The notes beneath the pieces were generated by a model that was not told the origin of the DNA, searched no databases, and saw only the letters and a list, made by a program, of their open reading frames with translations. From positions 39,182,860 through 39,246,859 of the forward strand of contig CM053796.1 in the NCBI GenBank assembly GCA_028671895.1: 64,000 nt of DNA, given 5' to 3'. A program made the position numbers and the translations under genes. The DNA comes from Oenanthe sinensis. Lineage: Eukaryota > Streptophyta > Magnoliopsida > Apiales > Apiaceae. Numbering within the stretch: position 1 is the first letter of the stretch; every line of letters starts with the position of its first letter. Shown one piece after another: positions 25,854 to 39,161 of the stretch.

Positions 25854-27331
25854 CATATATTAGACAGGGATGTGTCTTTTTGTTGGGGGAGTATATATAT
25901 ATATATATTCTAATTAATATCATGGCATTTATGTCACAGAAGCGCGGTATATCTATTTTATCTTTTATATAATAAGAGTAAGAGTGATCTTATTCAAATA
26001 TTACCGAAAGTCAAAGATCGATTCTTAATAATTAAATAATATTATGTTTTAATTATTTATAAGTTATAATTATTATTAAAATTTCTAACCATTATAATTT
26101 TTCTTACCTCGCTTCATATTATAACTCAAACTCTATTATATATCTTAGCAATATATAAATTTGAATTTAAAGATTTATTTTGGAGTTAAATTAAAAAGAA
26201 AAATCATAATTATTGTGATATTTTGAGTTTCAGAAGTTAGAATTTGACGATTTAAAACCCACGCGAAGCTTACAATGAGATGGTCTAACATTCAAAATCA
26301 AAAGAGAGCAGCCCCTAATATAGAGAGAAAGACAATTATAAATTTTTATCGGAGAATTCTATTCCGTTTAAGAAACCTTTTTATAATTGATTTAAAACAT
26401 TAAAATACTTTTTATATTATATTTATACAGAGACATGTCATATATCACATATTATTATGCATTATTATTAGATTAGAATAGAGATAGTATTAGGGTTTTA
26501 CATACAGAGAGATGGAAGAAAACCGTGAATTTTTCTTCTGAGAGAGAGTATTAAAGTTTTTATTTAAATTTTTCCTATAAAAATATTTAATATATTATAT
26601 AAGATATAAAGGTAACTTTATACGGAAAATCAGTTACATTTACAAGAAAAATTATTTTATTGAGAATTCAGAAACCTTATTAATTCATTGGTTTGGATCA
26701 AATCGAAGAAATTAGTTTTTTTTTAAAAATAATTATTTGAGTTCTCCGGCTAAAAGTTCAACCTTAACCTAAGATATTAAATATATATTCTATTTTGTTA
26801 CTATATTATATATAATATTATATCAAAAACACGTGATCACATATTTTAAATCATTTGTTTTGATAAGTAAAATAATTAAAATTAAAATAATATAAATTAA
26901 TACATTTTTTAAATTTAATCAATTTATATATAAGAAAAAATGTTTGGTTCAATAAAGAACATAATAAGGATCTTATCAAAAATATATTTAAATTTAATAT
27001 GTATAATCTTAAATATATGAAACATTTGTTTGATATATTAAAAAATGATGTTCATAATATTTCGAATCACAAATTTTTACACTTATATGTATTAATAATA
27101 TAAATTTATATTTTGTACGATATGCATATTTATTTTTAGTATTCTATAATTTTCTTATTTATATTTAATTCGGTTGATGTAAAAATATATAAGTTAAATA
27201 AGTTTAAAAAACTAATATAATTATAATATATTAAAACTTTTTAAAATTATAAAAATATTAGTAATTTTAAAATAAATAATTTAATTAAAAAAATAAAATA
27301 TTCGTGCATCGCATGAGTTAAAATATAGTAC
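25854..27331. other. AT-rich belt with an older Helitron 3' end
   Basis: The right end (27300-27330) reads CGTGCATCGCATG followed by a degraded CTAG-like end, resembling a Helitron 3' hairpin. A possible start TCTATTTTATC lies near 25949. The element would be about 1.4 kb, but its 5' end is weak. Otherwise no genes. Confidence 0.35.
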
Positions 27332-28081
27332 TCTATTATTAAAGCATGTTTGGTCCGTCGTCGGTCTCATCCTTTTATGTCTCACTCAACTTCAAACACA
27401 CGTGTGTCTCCTGCCTAATTTTAAACACATTTTTTTATCAATAAACAACCATTTTTTTAATTTTCTCATTAGTCAACCTCTTTAATTTATTTAATATTAT
27501 AATTTTTTAATTAAAATTTATGAATATTAAAATAATAATATTATTTATTTATATTAATTAAATTTTATTATTGTGTTCTATCTATATTATATATACTTTT
27601 ATATTATATTACTCTAAACAAACTTTTTTTTAATTAGAATATAGAGTTTTGCTCACATCTAACAACATGTTTCAATTTTCTCATCACTCAAAAATTTTAA
27701 TTTATTTAAAATTGCAATTTTTTAATAATTTTTTTTGAATATTAAAATTATATTAAAATTATATATATTAACACATATTCTTTTATTTAAATTTGAATTA
27801 AAATATTTTATAATATATTCGAAACTCTTTTTATTAATAAAATTTTATTAATACTTTGCATGGGTTATTAAGCTATGTTAATTAATATAAATATATAAAT
27901 TAATATAATGAAAATTTGAACACATAATATAAATATTATTCAAAAATAATTTATTCCATGTACAACATTACATAAAAAATTTTAATAACATAAATAATCA
28001 AATTAAATATTTAACTAATTCAAAATATATAATATATTATTTATTACTCTTCTCCCGTGCTCTGCACGGATTATATGCTAG
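27332..28081 (+). mobile_element. Non-autonomous Helitron (copy 2)
   Basis: Starts TCTATTATTAAAG, a shortened form of the family's start, and ends with the hairpin CCGTGC-TCT-GCACGG (28055-28069) followed by CTAG and T at 28082. The interior matches copies 1 and 4 at recognisable identity. About 60 bp of 3' flank is also shared with copy 1. Confidence 0.82.
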
Positions 28082-28253
28082 TATATATTAGACAGGGATA
28101 TGTCTTTTTGTCGCGGGAATATATATATATTTTTCTAATTAATATCGTGTCATTTTAGTAACTAAATATTTTAAATATTTGGAATATACTTAATTATACA
28201 TGCCAAAGCCTGTATTATTATATATGATAAATACTGCGTATTATGTTCACACA

Positions 28254-28927
28254 TCTATACTATATTATTAAAACCGAAAGATTAAAAGTTTTGGTCGTCG
28301 GTTGGTTTGGTACTTGGTGAACCATAGAAAAGATCTTGACCGTCCAATTTTAAGTGAATCATAGAAACAATCTTAACCGTTGAATTTTAATAAAATATAA
28401 TTTTAAAAGAATATAGTCGTACATACAACTCTAACACCAGTAGTCCTCTTTTTATACAACTCATCAGAGATAGAATAATATTATATTATATTTAAATTAT
28501 ATTCTATATTTTTATTTTACAAATCCTACTTATCCTATAATTTTTATTTAATATATCATTGAAATTTATGATAACATTGAAAGTTTGGTAATCGGTCAAT
28601 ATTTGGGCCGAATAGTTGATTAATTGTTGGGCCTAATCTTAAAATATTAATATTCTAACTAAAAAACAATCTCATATTAATCTTCTAACTAAAATATCTC
28701 ACATTAATCTCCTAAGTAAAATACATCTCTATACAAAACAAACAAAAATTATCATATTAAAATATAAATACAAATAAATTATATAAAAATATATACATAT
28801 AATATTAAATAAAATTTAAATTATTATTATACAAATAAAAATAAATTCAAATCATTATAAAATATTTAAATAAAAATATTAAAAAACTAAAAAAATTCAT
28901 CCGTGCATCGCACGGGATAAAAGCTAG
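28254..28927 (+). mobile_element. Non-autonomous Helitron (copy 3, second subfamily)
   Basis: Starts TCTATACTATATTATTAAAA between A and its own TC, and ends with the perfect hairpin CCGTGC-ATC-GCACGG (28901-28915) followed by CTAG (28924-28927) and T. So it occupies an A|T site, as Helitrons do. The interior differs from copies 1, 2 and 4 but matches the pieces at 38670-39150 (inverted) and 63700-64000. Confidence 0.88.
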
Positions 28928-29318
28928 TTAGTCATTACAACCATATCATTACAAGAAAACACTTAAATTCCGTTTGTCTAAAATTTAAGGCACGGGTTCC
29001 TTTTAATTTTTAAGTAAATTTTTCCTTAAAATTGTATATTCATATAATAAATAAAAAACAGATTTAAAAAAGAAGTTAAAATAATAAATAGGATAAAAGT
29101 CAGAAAATAGTATTTATCACTAAAAAAGTCAAAAATTGGTAAATGTATTTTTTAATTAAAAACAATTATTTTAAACTCTTTCTTACTAATTGGAACATAA
29201 ATATACATCATCAGTTTTTTCACAAGTTTTTAGATTGATTTTTTTCTTCCAATATTTAATACATTTAAGCTATTTTATTTTGAAGTGTATAGTTGCTTAA
29301 GTAGTTTCAATTTTATTA
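28928..29318. other. AT-rich spacer
   Basis: No feature seen between the Helitron end and the next MITE. Confidence 0.4.
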
Positions 29319-29576
29319 CTCTCTCCATCTCACAATATGTATCTTCTTTGATTTTTGTATAGTCAAATTGACTCAACTTTGACTGTAAATTAAAAATTAT
29401 TCTTTTACATTTTTTAAAAACTGAAAAATACATTTTAAAGTTTATTAAATATATTCTTTAATGATATAATTTTTAATATTTTCTTAATTATATATTATGT
29501 GTAATATTCGATAAAAAAATCGGTCAATTTGACTAACAAAAATAGAAAGAGAACAATTATTTTGAGATGGAGGGAT
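29319..29576. mobile_element. Stowaway MITE, CTCTCTCCATCTCA type
   Basis: Left end CTCTCTCCATCTCACAAT follows a TA; right end TTTTGAGATGGAGGGA is its inverted repeat and is followed by TTA. About 258 bp, AT-rich, no coding capacity. TA target plus CTCC-type ends fit Stowaway (Tc1/mariner). Confidence 0.8.
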
Positions 29577-29708
29577 TAATACAAAACAAATCTCATTTCT
29601 TTACAAAAATAAAATAAATCCACATTCCCCAAAACAGCCTTATGATATGTAGTTTTCAAACAATCTTGAAGATATGATTTTGTTTTGACTATTTTGATCA
29701 AAGTAGTA

Positions 29709-29941
29709 CTCCCTCTGGTCCTTATTATAGGTCGTTGGACTTTTTGCACACAATTCAAGGTGCTTTGACTACATAGCTAAATATGTTATTTTTTAATTTT
29801 TATTTTTCTGAATTAAAATATTAAATATATATTTTTATTCAGAAAAAGAAAATTTCAAAAATAACAAGTTTAACTATGTGGTCAAAAGACTTTGAAGTGT
29901 GTGTAAAAAGTCAAACGACCTATAATAAGGACCAGAGGGAG
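29709..29941. mobile_element. Stowaway MITE, CTCCCTCTGGTCC type
   Basis: 233 bp with clean ends: CTCCCTCTGGTCCTTATTAT on the left and its reverse complement ATAATAAGGACCAGAGGGAG on the right, with TA on both sides. The inverted repeats run inward for over 40 bp. Best-preserved member of the family also present in FTSHI5 intron 11. Confidence 0.92.
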
Positions 29942-30300
29942 TACAAATTTTGAGGTATGATGAAGATGTTAAAGTTGACTTTCAATTATCTTAGCCAAAA
30001 GAAGTCGACTTTGAATTTTTTTGAATTTTTTTGAAGACAAAATTACTACTAGTATGGGTAAGCACGAACATGGTTAGATTCCTCCAATAATTTCTTGTGC
30101 AGATCTCGACAGTTGAGTAGAATCTTAAACTACTACTCAAGCTGATTTCCAAAGGAAAGCCATTACTCGAAGTCATGCATACACATATAAATTCACATCC
30201 CACTGGTGCAAGTGGTACATTACTTACAAAGGAAATTAAGCATACAGATTTACATCACATCTAAGTAGTTTGTGGAGAAAGTTGATCTTGGAAAAATTTA
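29942..30300. other. Intergenic spacer
   Basis: No gene or assignable repeat seen; short open frames on the minus strand lack any family signal. Confidence 0.35.
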
Positions 30301-31070
30301 GTATTTTAGACTAAGTTATGAACTATTTTGAGACTCAAATTTGAGTGGTAAACACTATATGTTAGTGTTGTGTATTGATTGGATCGTATTCTACTTTGTG
30401 AGTGAATTCTAATGCATATTTACTCGCTCAAAATGGATAAAGGGTGAATGAGAACTGATGTTCCAAAATATAACCCTTTAAAGTGGTATTTGTGACGTGT
30501 ACCACATCGAGAGTAGTACAAACCTATTCATTAACAAGTTCATTCAAGTCTCTCCTTATAAATAGAGTTTTAGGATTTCAGTTTTATTAAGTTGAGAAAA
30601 TTATAGTCCTCTCTATAATTTTAAACTCTTCAGTTTTAAAGTTCAAAATATTCTGGTAATAGTTTCTAACTCAGTTCAAGTTCGCTGAGAGTATCGCTGA
30701 TTTATCGGTGGTACCGTATCTCGTTTTATCCTGGGAGGTAGGTCGTTATGCACAGACGAGCGAAACTGCTTTAAGGAGACAGATTTTCTGGACTCGAGAT
30801 TAAATCCAATCTCTGTTTATTTTCTCAAACTCGTCTCCTTATGTCATAGTTAATTCTGTGATTGTATTGTTATGCTTTGTTATGTGGATTAACTATTATA
30901 CACATGAATTGTGTTCATTCTTATTTATTTCATGCCTACGATAAGATTGACAACCGTTGACATTGACTATCCCTAATTTAGAGGATACTCCTGGACGGTT
31001 GGGAATTCGATATGTGTGCGTTCGCATTTAAATTTCTGTAATTTATCTTAACCAAAAAAAAAAAAAGTTG
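30300..31070 (+). mobile_element. Possible solo LTR or retroelement remnant
   Basis: The stretch has promoter-like TATAAATA at about 30558, then pyrimidine-rich and mixed sequence of normal base composition unlike the AT-rich surroundings, and ends near an A13 run at about 31056-31068. This organisation resembles an LTR (U3-R-U5) but the TG/CA ends and target duplication were not located. Confidence 0.35.
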
Positions 31071-32003
31071 CCCTTGCTAAGGGTTTCTGATGCATGATAC
31101 GATGGGTGCGGTTTGTGGGACTGGAACGGGGAAAGGGTAAGAGGTGGTGCAAATGTGCATTTTGCATTCTTCTTCGATTTGTTGTCACTCAAATACATAA
31201 AACTGTAATGGTGAAAGAATATGCAGCAGCAATGGTGAAAATACTAAGGATGCTGTGATGCATGGTTATAGGACCCCCTCAATTGGTCTAGCTTCTACTT
31301 AACCCCGTGCTATGGTATCCGAACTTGTGTACTGGTGCACAGTCAAGTGTAATATTCTTAAATTTAAAATTTTAAAAATCGAAAGTGGACTCGGTTGGGT
31401 CCGGAAGTCAGCAAGTAAGAATAGACAAGTGAAATTTTATATAATCAACTTGTACATGCATTTTTAAAATATAGTATACATTTAAATTATATTATCTAGT
31501 AATCAACTTGGCAAAATAATTGTATAATTTCGATATGAAAAATCTGACTCTGCCATGACCACACACTCATGACGGGCGGCCTCTTGAGTATGATGACAAG
31601 CTGAGAGTTTAGGCACTATGCTTTAAATTAATTTACAAGGATCTTATAAATTTGTGAATAAAGGCTCCTAATTAGTTGAAATTATAAAAACCACAATTTT
31701 AAGTCTTGTTTATTTTATCTATTTTATTTGATAAGTAACTTATAAATCGAAAATTAATTACCAATACATTTATTATGCTTTTGGGAAAATGAGCTAATTA
31801 AGAACCAACAATAATAAGGTAAGAAAACAACCATTTTGCATTGTCAAGTTCAAACCCAATAGTGAATTATGATTAATCCAAAGCCTTCGATATCAATCCT
31901 GTGAAAAGAAAATGACAGTGAAAACATTCCAAGTAAAGAATGGTTTGACACTTTCGGCCAAAACTCTTACTAGGAATAGTAATCGATCTCATTGTTTCCT
32001 TCT
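31071..32003. other. Intergenic and GS1 3' flank
   Basis: No gene seen. The last few hundred bases form the 3' UTR side of the minus-strand glutamine synthetase gene. Confidence 0.45.
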
Positions 32004-35000
32004 TCAAGGCTTCCAAAGAATGGTGGTCTCAGCAATCATTGAAGTGACAATGTAAGGATCCATGTTGGATGCTGGCCTCCTATCTTCAAAGTAACCTGCC
32101 ACAATATACATTTATGTAAATTATATAATTTTACTTGTACCGAATTTCAGAAACAACTGTTACATGTGTCACAGATCGATTGAGATTTGAAAGGCTAGAC
32201 TGAACAAATTAACTGTCAAAAAATTGTCGAACATCTACTCACCTTTGCCATCTTTTTCAGTATCTCGACCAACACGAACAGAAGCTCCTCTGTTTGCAAC
32301 ACCCTGAATTATGTGCAATAGAAACATTGAAATTACACAAAGATCAGCAAGGTGTCTACACATACATACAGGGAGTTGAGTCGCAAAATTGTAAAGTATT
32401 TTATCACGTACATTTAAATGGTTGAATAATAAAATTTAAACATCTGTTTCTGGGGTAAAAACAAAATAAACTTTTTTCTATAAGCAAACACTAACCCAAG
32501 AAAAATTATGAATACTAGCAGTTTCATGGCGACCAGTCAGCCTTCTTTCATTTCCCTCCCCATAGGCAGAAATGTGCTCTTTGTGGCGCAGACCTAATTT
32601 CTCAATTGCCTTCTTTATCACATCAAATCCCCCATCTTCCCTCATAGAGTGGGTGCTAATATATGACATTGAAATTTGATTCATATAAAAAATATAATCA
32701 AATTGTGACAATAAACTTATCTCATGTAGTTTCCATACTTTCTTGTAACTTCATTGCATATAAACTTAAAATTTATGGATCACCTGTAGTTAGTATGAGC
32801 ACCGGCTCCATTCCAGTCGCCCTGAAACAGATATATAATTCTTGTGATTGCCATTAATTATATACTTGTAACGGTGAGGTTTTATAACAAAGGACTCGCA
32901 GAAGAATATGCTAAACAGATAAATTACCGCAATTGGCTTCGGGTCAAAAGAAACTACTACTCCCTCAATCTCAGTGATCCTCTGTTACATCAAACATATA
33001 AAGTTTAGCCAGAGTTCTCAATAACAATAATAGTTTTGTAAGGACTAGTATGCAAGAAAGTCGGAAATTATATAAAAAATACCTCAAGAATATAACGAGC
33101 GACCCACAATTGATCAGCAGCAGAAATGCCAACAGCTGGTCCAACTTGATACTCCCACTATAGTTTTGTTTATCAATTTAACAGCAAGATAATTGAAAGA
33201 ATTTTTTCTATATAGAAAGCCAATTGATGGTAACATGAACAATATGCTTACTTAATGTACATATTCTTATACGACGAGTGCTTAGTCCTTAATATTGTTA
33301 GATGAATGGGGTATATAACGAGAAATACCATACCTGACCAGGCATAACCTCGCCGTTGATTCCACTGATATCGATACCAGCGTATAAGCATGCTTTGTAA
33401 TGAGCATCAACGATGCTGCGACCAAATGCCTTGTCAGCTCCAATTCCACAATAATATGGCCCCTGCAGACATAACAAGTATATCAAATGCAAACCAGCTT
33501 GTTGAATAATGTCCAATACAGAGATCATAATCTCTTTTACCATATTTTGAAGCTTATGTGATGCATGCATCTTTTGTGGATTACCATTGTAATAGAAATT
33601 GACACAAATAACATAAGCAATGTCACATTTATGTTGAAATTTGTATCGTATACTATATTTCTATGTCGCATTAGAGTGGTAAGATTGGAGTACGTACGAA
33701 CGTTCAAAATTTTACAACATTCTTTCGGAAATCGGAAGGGGACTTCACTGATACAAAATCTCTACTCTCTACTCCTAGTTATAAAAACTTTAAAGCAGGA
33801 ATAATATTTGTAGATATCTTGCCCTTGGCTTACTTTACTTTCGAGTTTCGAGTGAGGCATACCTAGCATATATTTCAGGAATAGAGCAAAATTATGTAAA
33901 AAAAAATAGAATACCTGTGGTCCAGGGAAACCACCAACAGGCCAGCCATAAGGCCATTTCACGGCCTTCTGAAGAAGTGTGTACTCCTGTTCAATGCCAT
34001 ACCTATATACACACACTGAATTATTAAGACACGAGATAATTAAGATCAAGAAACTAAATATGTAAGTAAAATAACATTAACAAACCAGGGAATTTCAGAA
34101 ACAACAGAAGGATGGCTGAAGATTTCAGCCGCTTTGAAACGATGGTTAGTTGGTATTGGCTCCCCGGCAGGTGTGTAGCAATCACACATCACCTGTTAAT
34201 TATTTGTACAATATAGAAAAAATACATTTTTTTATCATAACATTATATATTATCCTGAAATCTACATCTACCATTGATTTCTTGTAATTTCAAATAATTT
34301 AGGGTAAATATTGAATATTAAAATGTTTCCTAAATAATTCTGTAAACTCTGTGTATGATAATGTTTGTCCAAATATACTCCCAGCTTTCAATAATTGTCT
34401 TTTTTTTTTGTCAAATTAATTAAATATGTTTTCTAAATTCTTTTTATAATTATATAATATATGTAATTTTTTGTCAAATTTAAATTAATTTGACCACAAA
34501 AAAGTCAAAGGGATGGAGGGAGTAATATTTAATTAATTAACAAAATAAATTAGGAGAAGGCAAGAAATTATGACCTGACCATTTTATCAATACTAATCAA
34601 TCATTTATTAAAACTTACCAAATATATAAAACAAATTAAAGAATAATTTATGTATATATCATTCGGCAATCAGCATCAGTTAAAAAGCTATAAAAAGCTG
34701 TCCTCTACAAGATGACATGAATCTCCTTGAATATATAAATAGAATCAATCATAAATTAATGATGGCTTGATTATGCTAAATAAAATATATTTTCCTAATT
34801 AAATATTTGACAGCTCGATAATAATTAAATAATTACCAGGATATTGTTTCCTTTCCGGAATGGATCTCTGAATATTGCCTGAGGACTACACAGTAAAGAA
34901 AGTAACAATTAGAAACAAATTAACTGATAGTCTAGCTGATACATACAAGATTCTATATTACATTTCTTTCTAAGTAAAGGTTCTAAATTACTTTAAACAA

Positions 35001-35742
35001 AGTCAAAGATTCTGCACATATTAAACCGGATGTTAATCATAAGGAATTTTACAGAATTAATTATACATATTTATATATTTTAAATATTTTTTGTCAAGTA
35101 TAATAACTTACCGGAAATTTTTATGTACAAATAAATACTCATATTGAACAATATAGATTTGGAAATATATTATAAAATATAAAAAAAAGAAATATATATT
35201 AAGGGAAGAAGTAACATATCCTATAGATATATTGCAGTAAATTTACATGTTTTGTTTAAGAAGATTCGGAGATTAAAATACCAAATTACCAATCATGAGT
35301 ATCAAATGTCCTTTTAAATGGAATCTAAAAATACTAAATGTGGAACGCAGAGCTAAAATCGGAAAGAATCTCTGGTACAAATCAAAATGCATGCACACAC
35401 ATTTGTGTACGTATGCCCTAGTATCAAAATATTCTTAATTCCTGGCCTGAAAACTTGTATAATTGATCCGAATGAGCATGTTAATTTTATGATATATGTT
35501 ATAGTAATTAATATCATCGTGTAAATATAAGCAAGATTAATGGTAAAAGTTTAAATATCGAGATGGACCAAACTCATAAATAATTAAAAAATGAGTGCTT
35601 ATAAAGAGGACATACTAGAGAATGACTTCACTATCAGTGCCCGGGGCTTGGCCGGTGCTGGATCCGTCATAATTCCATTTTGGCAGTTGTTGTGGAGAAC
35701 TCACTGGGCCATTCAGCGTCTACCAAATAACATACAATATAC

Positions 35743-35775
<33 letters not shown>

Positions 35776-36199
35776 GTTGTTGGATTATATAAAAATAAAC
35801 TTATAGCACCAATATTGATTCTTAATGATTGTACTGCAGCCTGATCAGATATATACAAGTCAAATATATATATATATCTCATACCCTAGCTTTACTTCTC
35901 AAGTCCATGCCAGATCCACCGATCCTGTAATTAAGAAACAAATTTGATTTTATTCATGATCACCGTATGGGTAAGAATATTTAATTTGATCAATTGCAAA
36001 CCGTAGATAGATGTGTATGCATGCTTACAGAAACATAATAATAAACATAAGCATAAACACATGCACATGTATTTAATTATGTTATAGACACACATGTACT
36101 AACAGCTTATAAGGTAGTTACGTACCAAATATATTCCGCAGTGATCTTGTTTGTGATTCCTGTAAGATCAAGGTTAATAAGATCATTCAAAAGAGACAT
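32004..36199 (-). CDS. GLN1: Cytosolic glutamine synthetase (GS1)
   Basis: Thirteen minus-strand exons join in frame to 356 codons, the normal GS1 length: 36199-36126, 35924-35885, 35719-35616, 34885-34837, 34192-34086, 34002-33915, 33462-33334, 33157-33083, 32981-32928, 32821-32784, 32655-32496, 32303-32243, 32095-32004. The enzyme makes glutamine from glutamate, ammonia and ATP. The protein begins MSLLNDLINLDL with no transit peptide, so it is the cytosolic form, not plastid GS2. Residues known to build the active site are present: D56, E129, E131, E192, H249, N251, R291, E297, R311, R316. The C-terminus is the typical MIAETTILWKP. Several usually conserved positions differ, for example CDCYTPAG where CDAYTPAG is common and TNHRF where TNKR is common, suggesting a diverged isoform rather than a decayed one. 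Intron 4 holds a Stowaway-like MITE, and a long CT tract precedes the start codon. Confidence 0.96.
34378..34522. mobile_element. Decayed Stowaway-like MITE in GS1 intron 4
   Basis: Left end CTCCCAGCTTTCAATAATTG follows TA; right end CAAAGGGATGGAGGGAG is followed by TA. Inner TTGTCAAATTAATT pairs with AATTAATTTGACCA. About 145 bp, with degraded outer ends. Confidence 0.65.
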
Positions 36200-36210
36200 G
36201 GCTGGGCTGA

Positions 36211-36327
<117 letters not shown>

Positions 36328-36370
36328 GATGGATGCTTGTGATTGCACAAAGAACTAGAGGGGAAGTTAA

Positions 36371-36378
36371 CTTATATA
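36371..36378 (-). promoter_or_regulatory. Likely TATA box of GS1
   Basis: TATATAAG on the minus strand lies about 170 bp upstream of the GS1 start codon. With a usual 25-35 bp spacing the transcript would start near 36340, placing the whole CT tract in the 5' UTR. Confidence 0.6.
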
Positions 36379-36399
36379 GAATAATAGAAATATCAGCGT

Positions 36400-38643
36400 C
36401 ATTATACAAGGAAACAAAATCATAGACGAAAAATTTTAAGTTTTCTATATTTTTGTTTAATTTAATTTAAAATAAAACTTTTAAATTAAAGTTTTAACAC
36501 CTCAGATACGTACGCAAGTAAAAATTAACGATCGAGTATAAGAAGGGTATAGTAGATAATTGATTCTTAGCCAAAACCAAGTGCTGTTGCCTCTGGAAGA
36601 TATGTACACTAATATATATATCGTGGATATTACTATACTTTTGGAACGTACAGATAATTGATACTATTGATGAAAAATCTTGAATCTATGACGTGGAAAA
36701 TCATTAGTTATTGCCACCACGGGAATCTTGACAAAAGAGTAAATCACTTGCTGATTAATATATACAGTGGCCTTAGTTTACTGACAAGGAAAAATCAGTG
36801 GTGCTCGCTGATTATACATCCACTAGACGCGTGGAAAAACAATTTCTCAATAAATTTTAGGGGTCGTTTAATTTAAAATTTTATAATAAATAAAATTCAT
36901 ATGTAATGTTACGTAAGGTTTGGTTGGATTTTTTTATTTTCCATACTCATTTTTTTAATTATTAGAGGTTTTTGAAACTTAAAGCGAAGGTGAATATAAG
37001 AAATCAATTTAAATTTTATTATTTAAATTAGAGAAAAAGAAACTTGCCTAACCTGATTTTACATATAAAAATATGAAAGTATATTTGTAAATTACAAATG
37101 CACCCTTATTGTTTTTGTACTAAAAAATCTTATAAATTCAGCTAATTTCCCAAGAGTGATATCAGAAATATAACACCCTTTAAATTAATATTTATTTAAA
37201 TAATTTCCAACTATCTAGATTTATAAAAAATAAAAATAAAAATTATTAATATTAAAAATTGTTTCAAAGTTTATTTTTATTATAAAATTTTAATTTAGTT
37301 AATGAGTTGATAATATTTTAAATCAAAAACTGATTCATTCTAGCATTAAACCAAGTACATGATATCAAAAAATAAGTTATAATCTTATGCACCTAATTCC
37401 AAATGACCCCTTAAGGGGTTTGAGATTTTATTTATTATATTACATATATATATAATTATTATTTTAAATTTTTTATTGATAAGATACATATTTTTTTTAA
37501 ATATCTCAAATTTATTTACATTTTATTTTTATGAATCAATTTATTTTTAGATTCGAATCGGATCACGGTGTCGTATATTTTAAATCTCAATTCATATTCA
37601 CTCAATTCGAATTATGCGTAAATGGAAGTTCCAATCCAATTAAATATTTAACTATATTTTAAATTAATATTAAAATATGAAATTAACACTTTTAATACTT
37701 ATAGGTTTAACAATAGAGTATAGAGTTACTATCAATTATTCAATTATAATGATATTAATACCCATATTGTTTCCCATTTTACTGTAGCAAATAAATGATA
37801 ATAGTACGTGTTATAACATATAAGAATTAATTAATTACATAGTGAAACTTTTATAGCAGAACTCAAAAATATTAGAAATTTGGGTATCGAGTTCAGAGTT
37901 CAAACATTTTGAAACTTGATTGATGAACTTGGTAACATATGGTAATTATTTGTTTCGAAACTGAAATACTCAAATTTTATATAATATATATTTTAAAAAA
38001 ATATTTATTTGGATCGTTAGCGGATCGAATTATATATAATTCATATTTATATTAATCGGATTAAATATTTATCAAATCGAATTGATTTTAAATAAATTAA
38101 TTTCTGATTAGAAAAGCTCGGATCCAATGAAAGTCTAATTATTAGTATAAACTTTTTTGGACAGTCACTTTATTATTAACTATAATTTTTCTTAAAATAA
38201 TAATAACAAAAATATAATTTTTTTATGTAACAAAGAAAAATAATTTTTTATAAGTTTAGAAAAAGTTAAATACAAAACTTGATGATTGTTGTAATTGGTC
38301 AGAAATCACTGTCGCAAATCGCCCGGCGAAGACACGCTTTTGTATTTATTTTTTTTAAAAAAAAGATTTTGTATTTTTTTTTTAAAAAAAAGAGAGACCA
38401 TTTTCTTTTAAAAAATGAATAAGATTTCTATCTACGCACTCATGCTTAACGAATACTTAAATGAATTTAATAATTTTGTTACAATATTAAAAAAATATAA
38501 AGTACTATATAATTCGATATCGATTCAAATACTCCAATTTGATTGGTTAAAAATAAATTAAAATTTATTTCGGTCAACTTATCGAGGTGATTAAAAAAAC
38601 AATATTTTTCGAAACAAAAAACAATTTTGTTATTTTAAATACT

Positions 38644-38669
<26 letters not shown>
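36400..38669. other. AT-rich intergenic region upstream of GS1
   Basis: Distal GS1 promoter side and degraded repeats. GGATCG/CGATCC-type clusters near 37550-37570 and 38010-38110 look like worn MITE ends. A palindromic A/T run lies at 38348-38400. No gene seen. Confidence 0.4.
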
Positions 38670-38683
<14 letters not shown>

Positions 38684-39150
38684 TATAATCCGTGCGAAAC
38701 ACGGGATGGATGACTAATATTTAAGTAAATTTATTTTTTATATTATATTTTATTGATATTTACTATAAAATTTTATAACGTTGAGAATTTATATTAATAT
38801 AGTATAATATTATCCGTGAGGACTTGTACAAGAGCAGGATTATCGGGGGTTAGAGTTGTATGTTATTATACAATGATATTTATATATTAATATTCATAAA
38901 CTTTAATGATATATTAAATAAAAATTATAGGATAAATATGATTCTTAAAATAAAAAATATAGAATATAATTTAAATATAATATAATATTATCCGTGAGGA
39001 GTTATATAAAAGTAGGACTATCGGATGTTAGCGTTGTATGTATGATATATATTCTTTTTAAAATTAAAAAAATTGAATGGTTAAGATCGTTTATGTGAGA
39101 TACAGTCTTTTCATTAGGTTTTGATTAATTTTGTCTTAACGCTAAGTATA
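38670..39150 (-). mobile_element. Inverted Helitron remnant with internal duplication
   Basis: Read on the minus strand, the sequence matches the interior of the Helitron at 28254-28927 and ends with the hairpin CCGTG-TTTCG-CACGG (near 38690-38705). Inside, a segment of about 180 bp is duplicated: ATAATATTATCCGTGAGGA occurs near 38803 and near 38981. The final CTAG is lost and an (AT)n run of about 30 bp (38650-38679) abuts it. The 5' end is not clear. Confidence 0.6.
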
Positions 39151-39161
39151 AATTAAATTAG

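Noticed and set aside
25098..28927. CRISPR-like array suggested by repeated AT-rich blocks
   Set aside because: Repeats are long, few, and have Helitron ends; this is plant nuclear DNA.
32478..32711. Separate small minus-strand gene (77 codons)
   Set aside because: It is exon 11 of GS1 read through into its introns.
2207..36199. Functional gene cluster of FTSHI5, YSL7 and GS1
   Set aside because: Unrelated functions, mixed orientation and large transposon-filled gaps; no sign of a biosynthetic or defence cluster.
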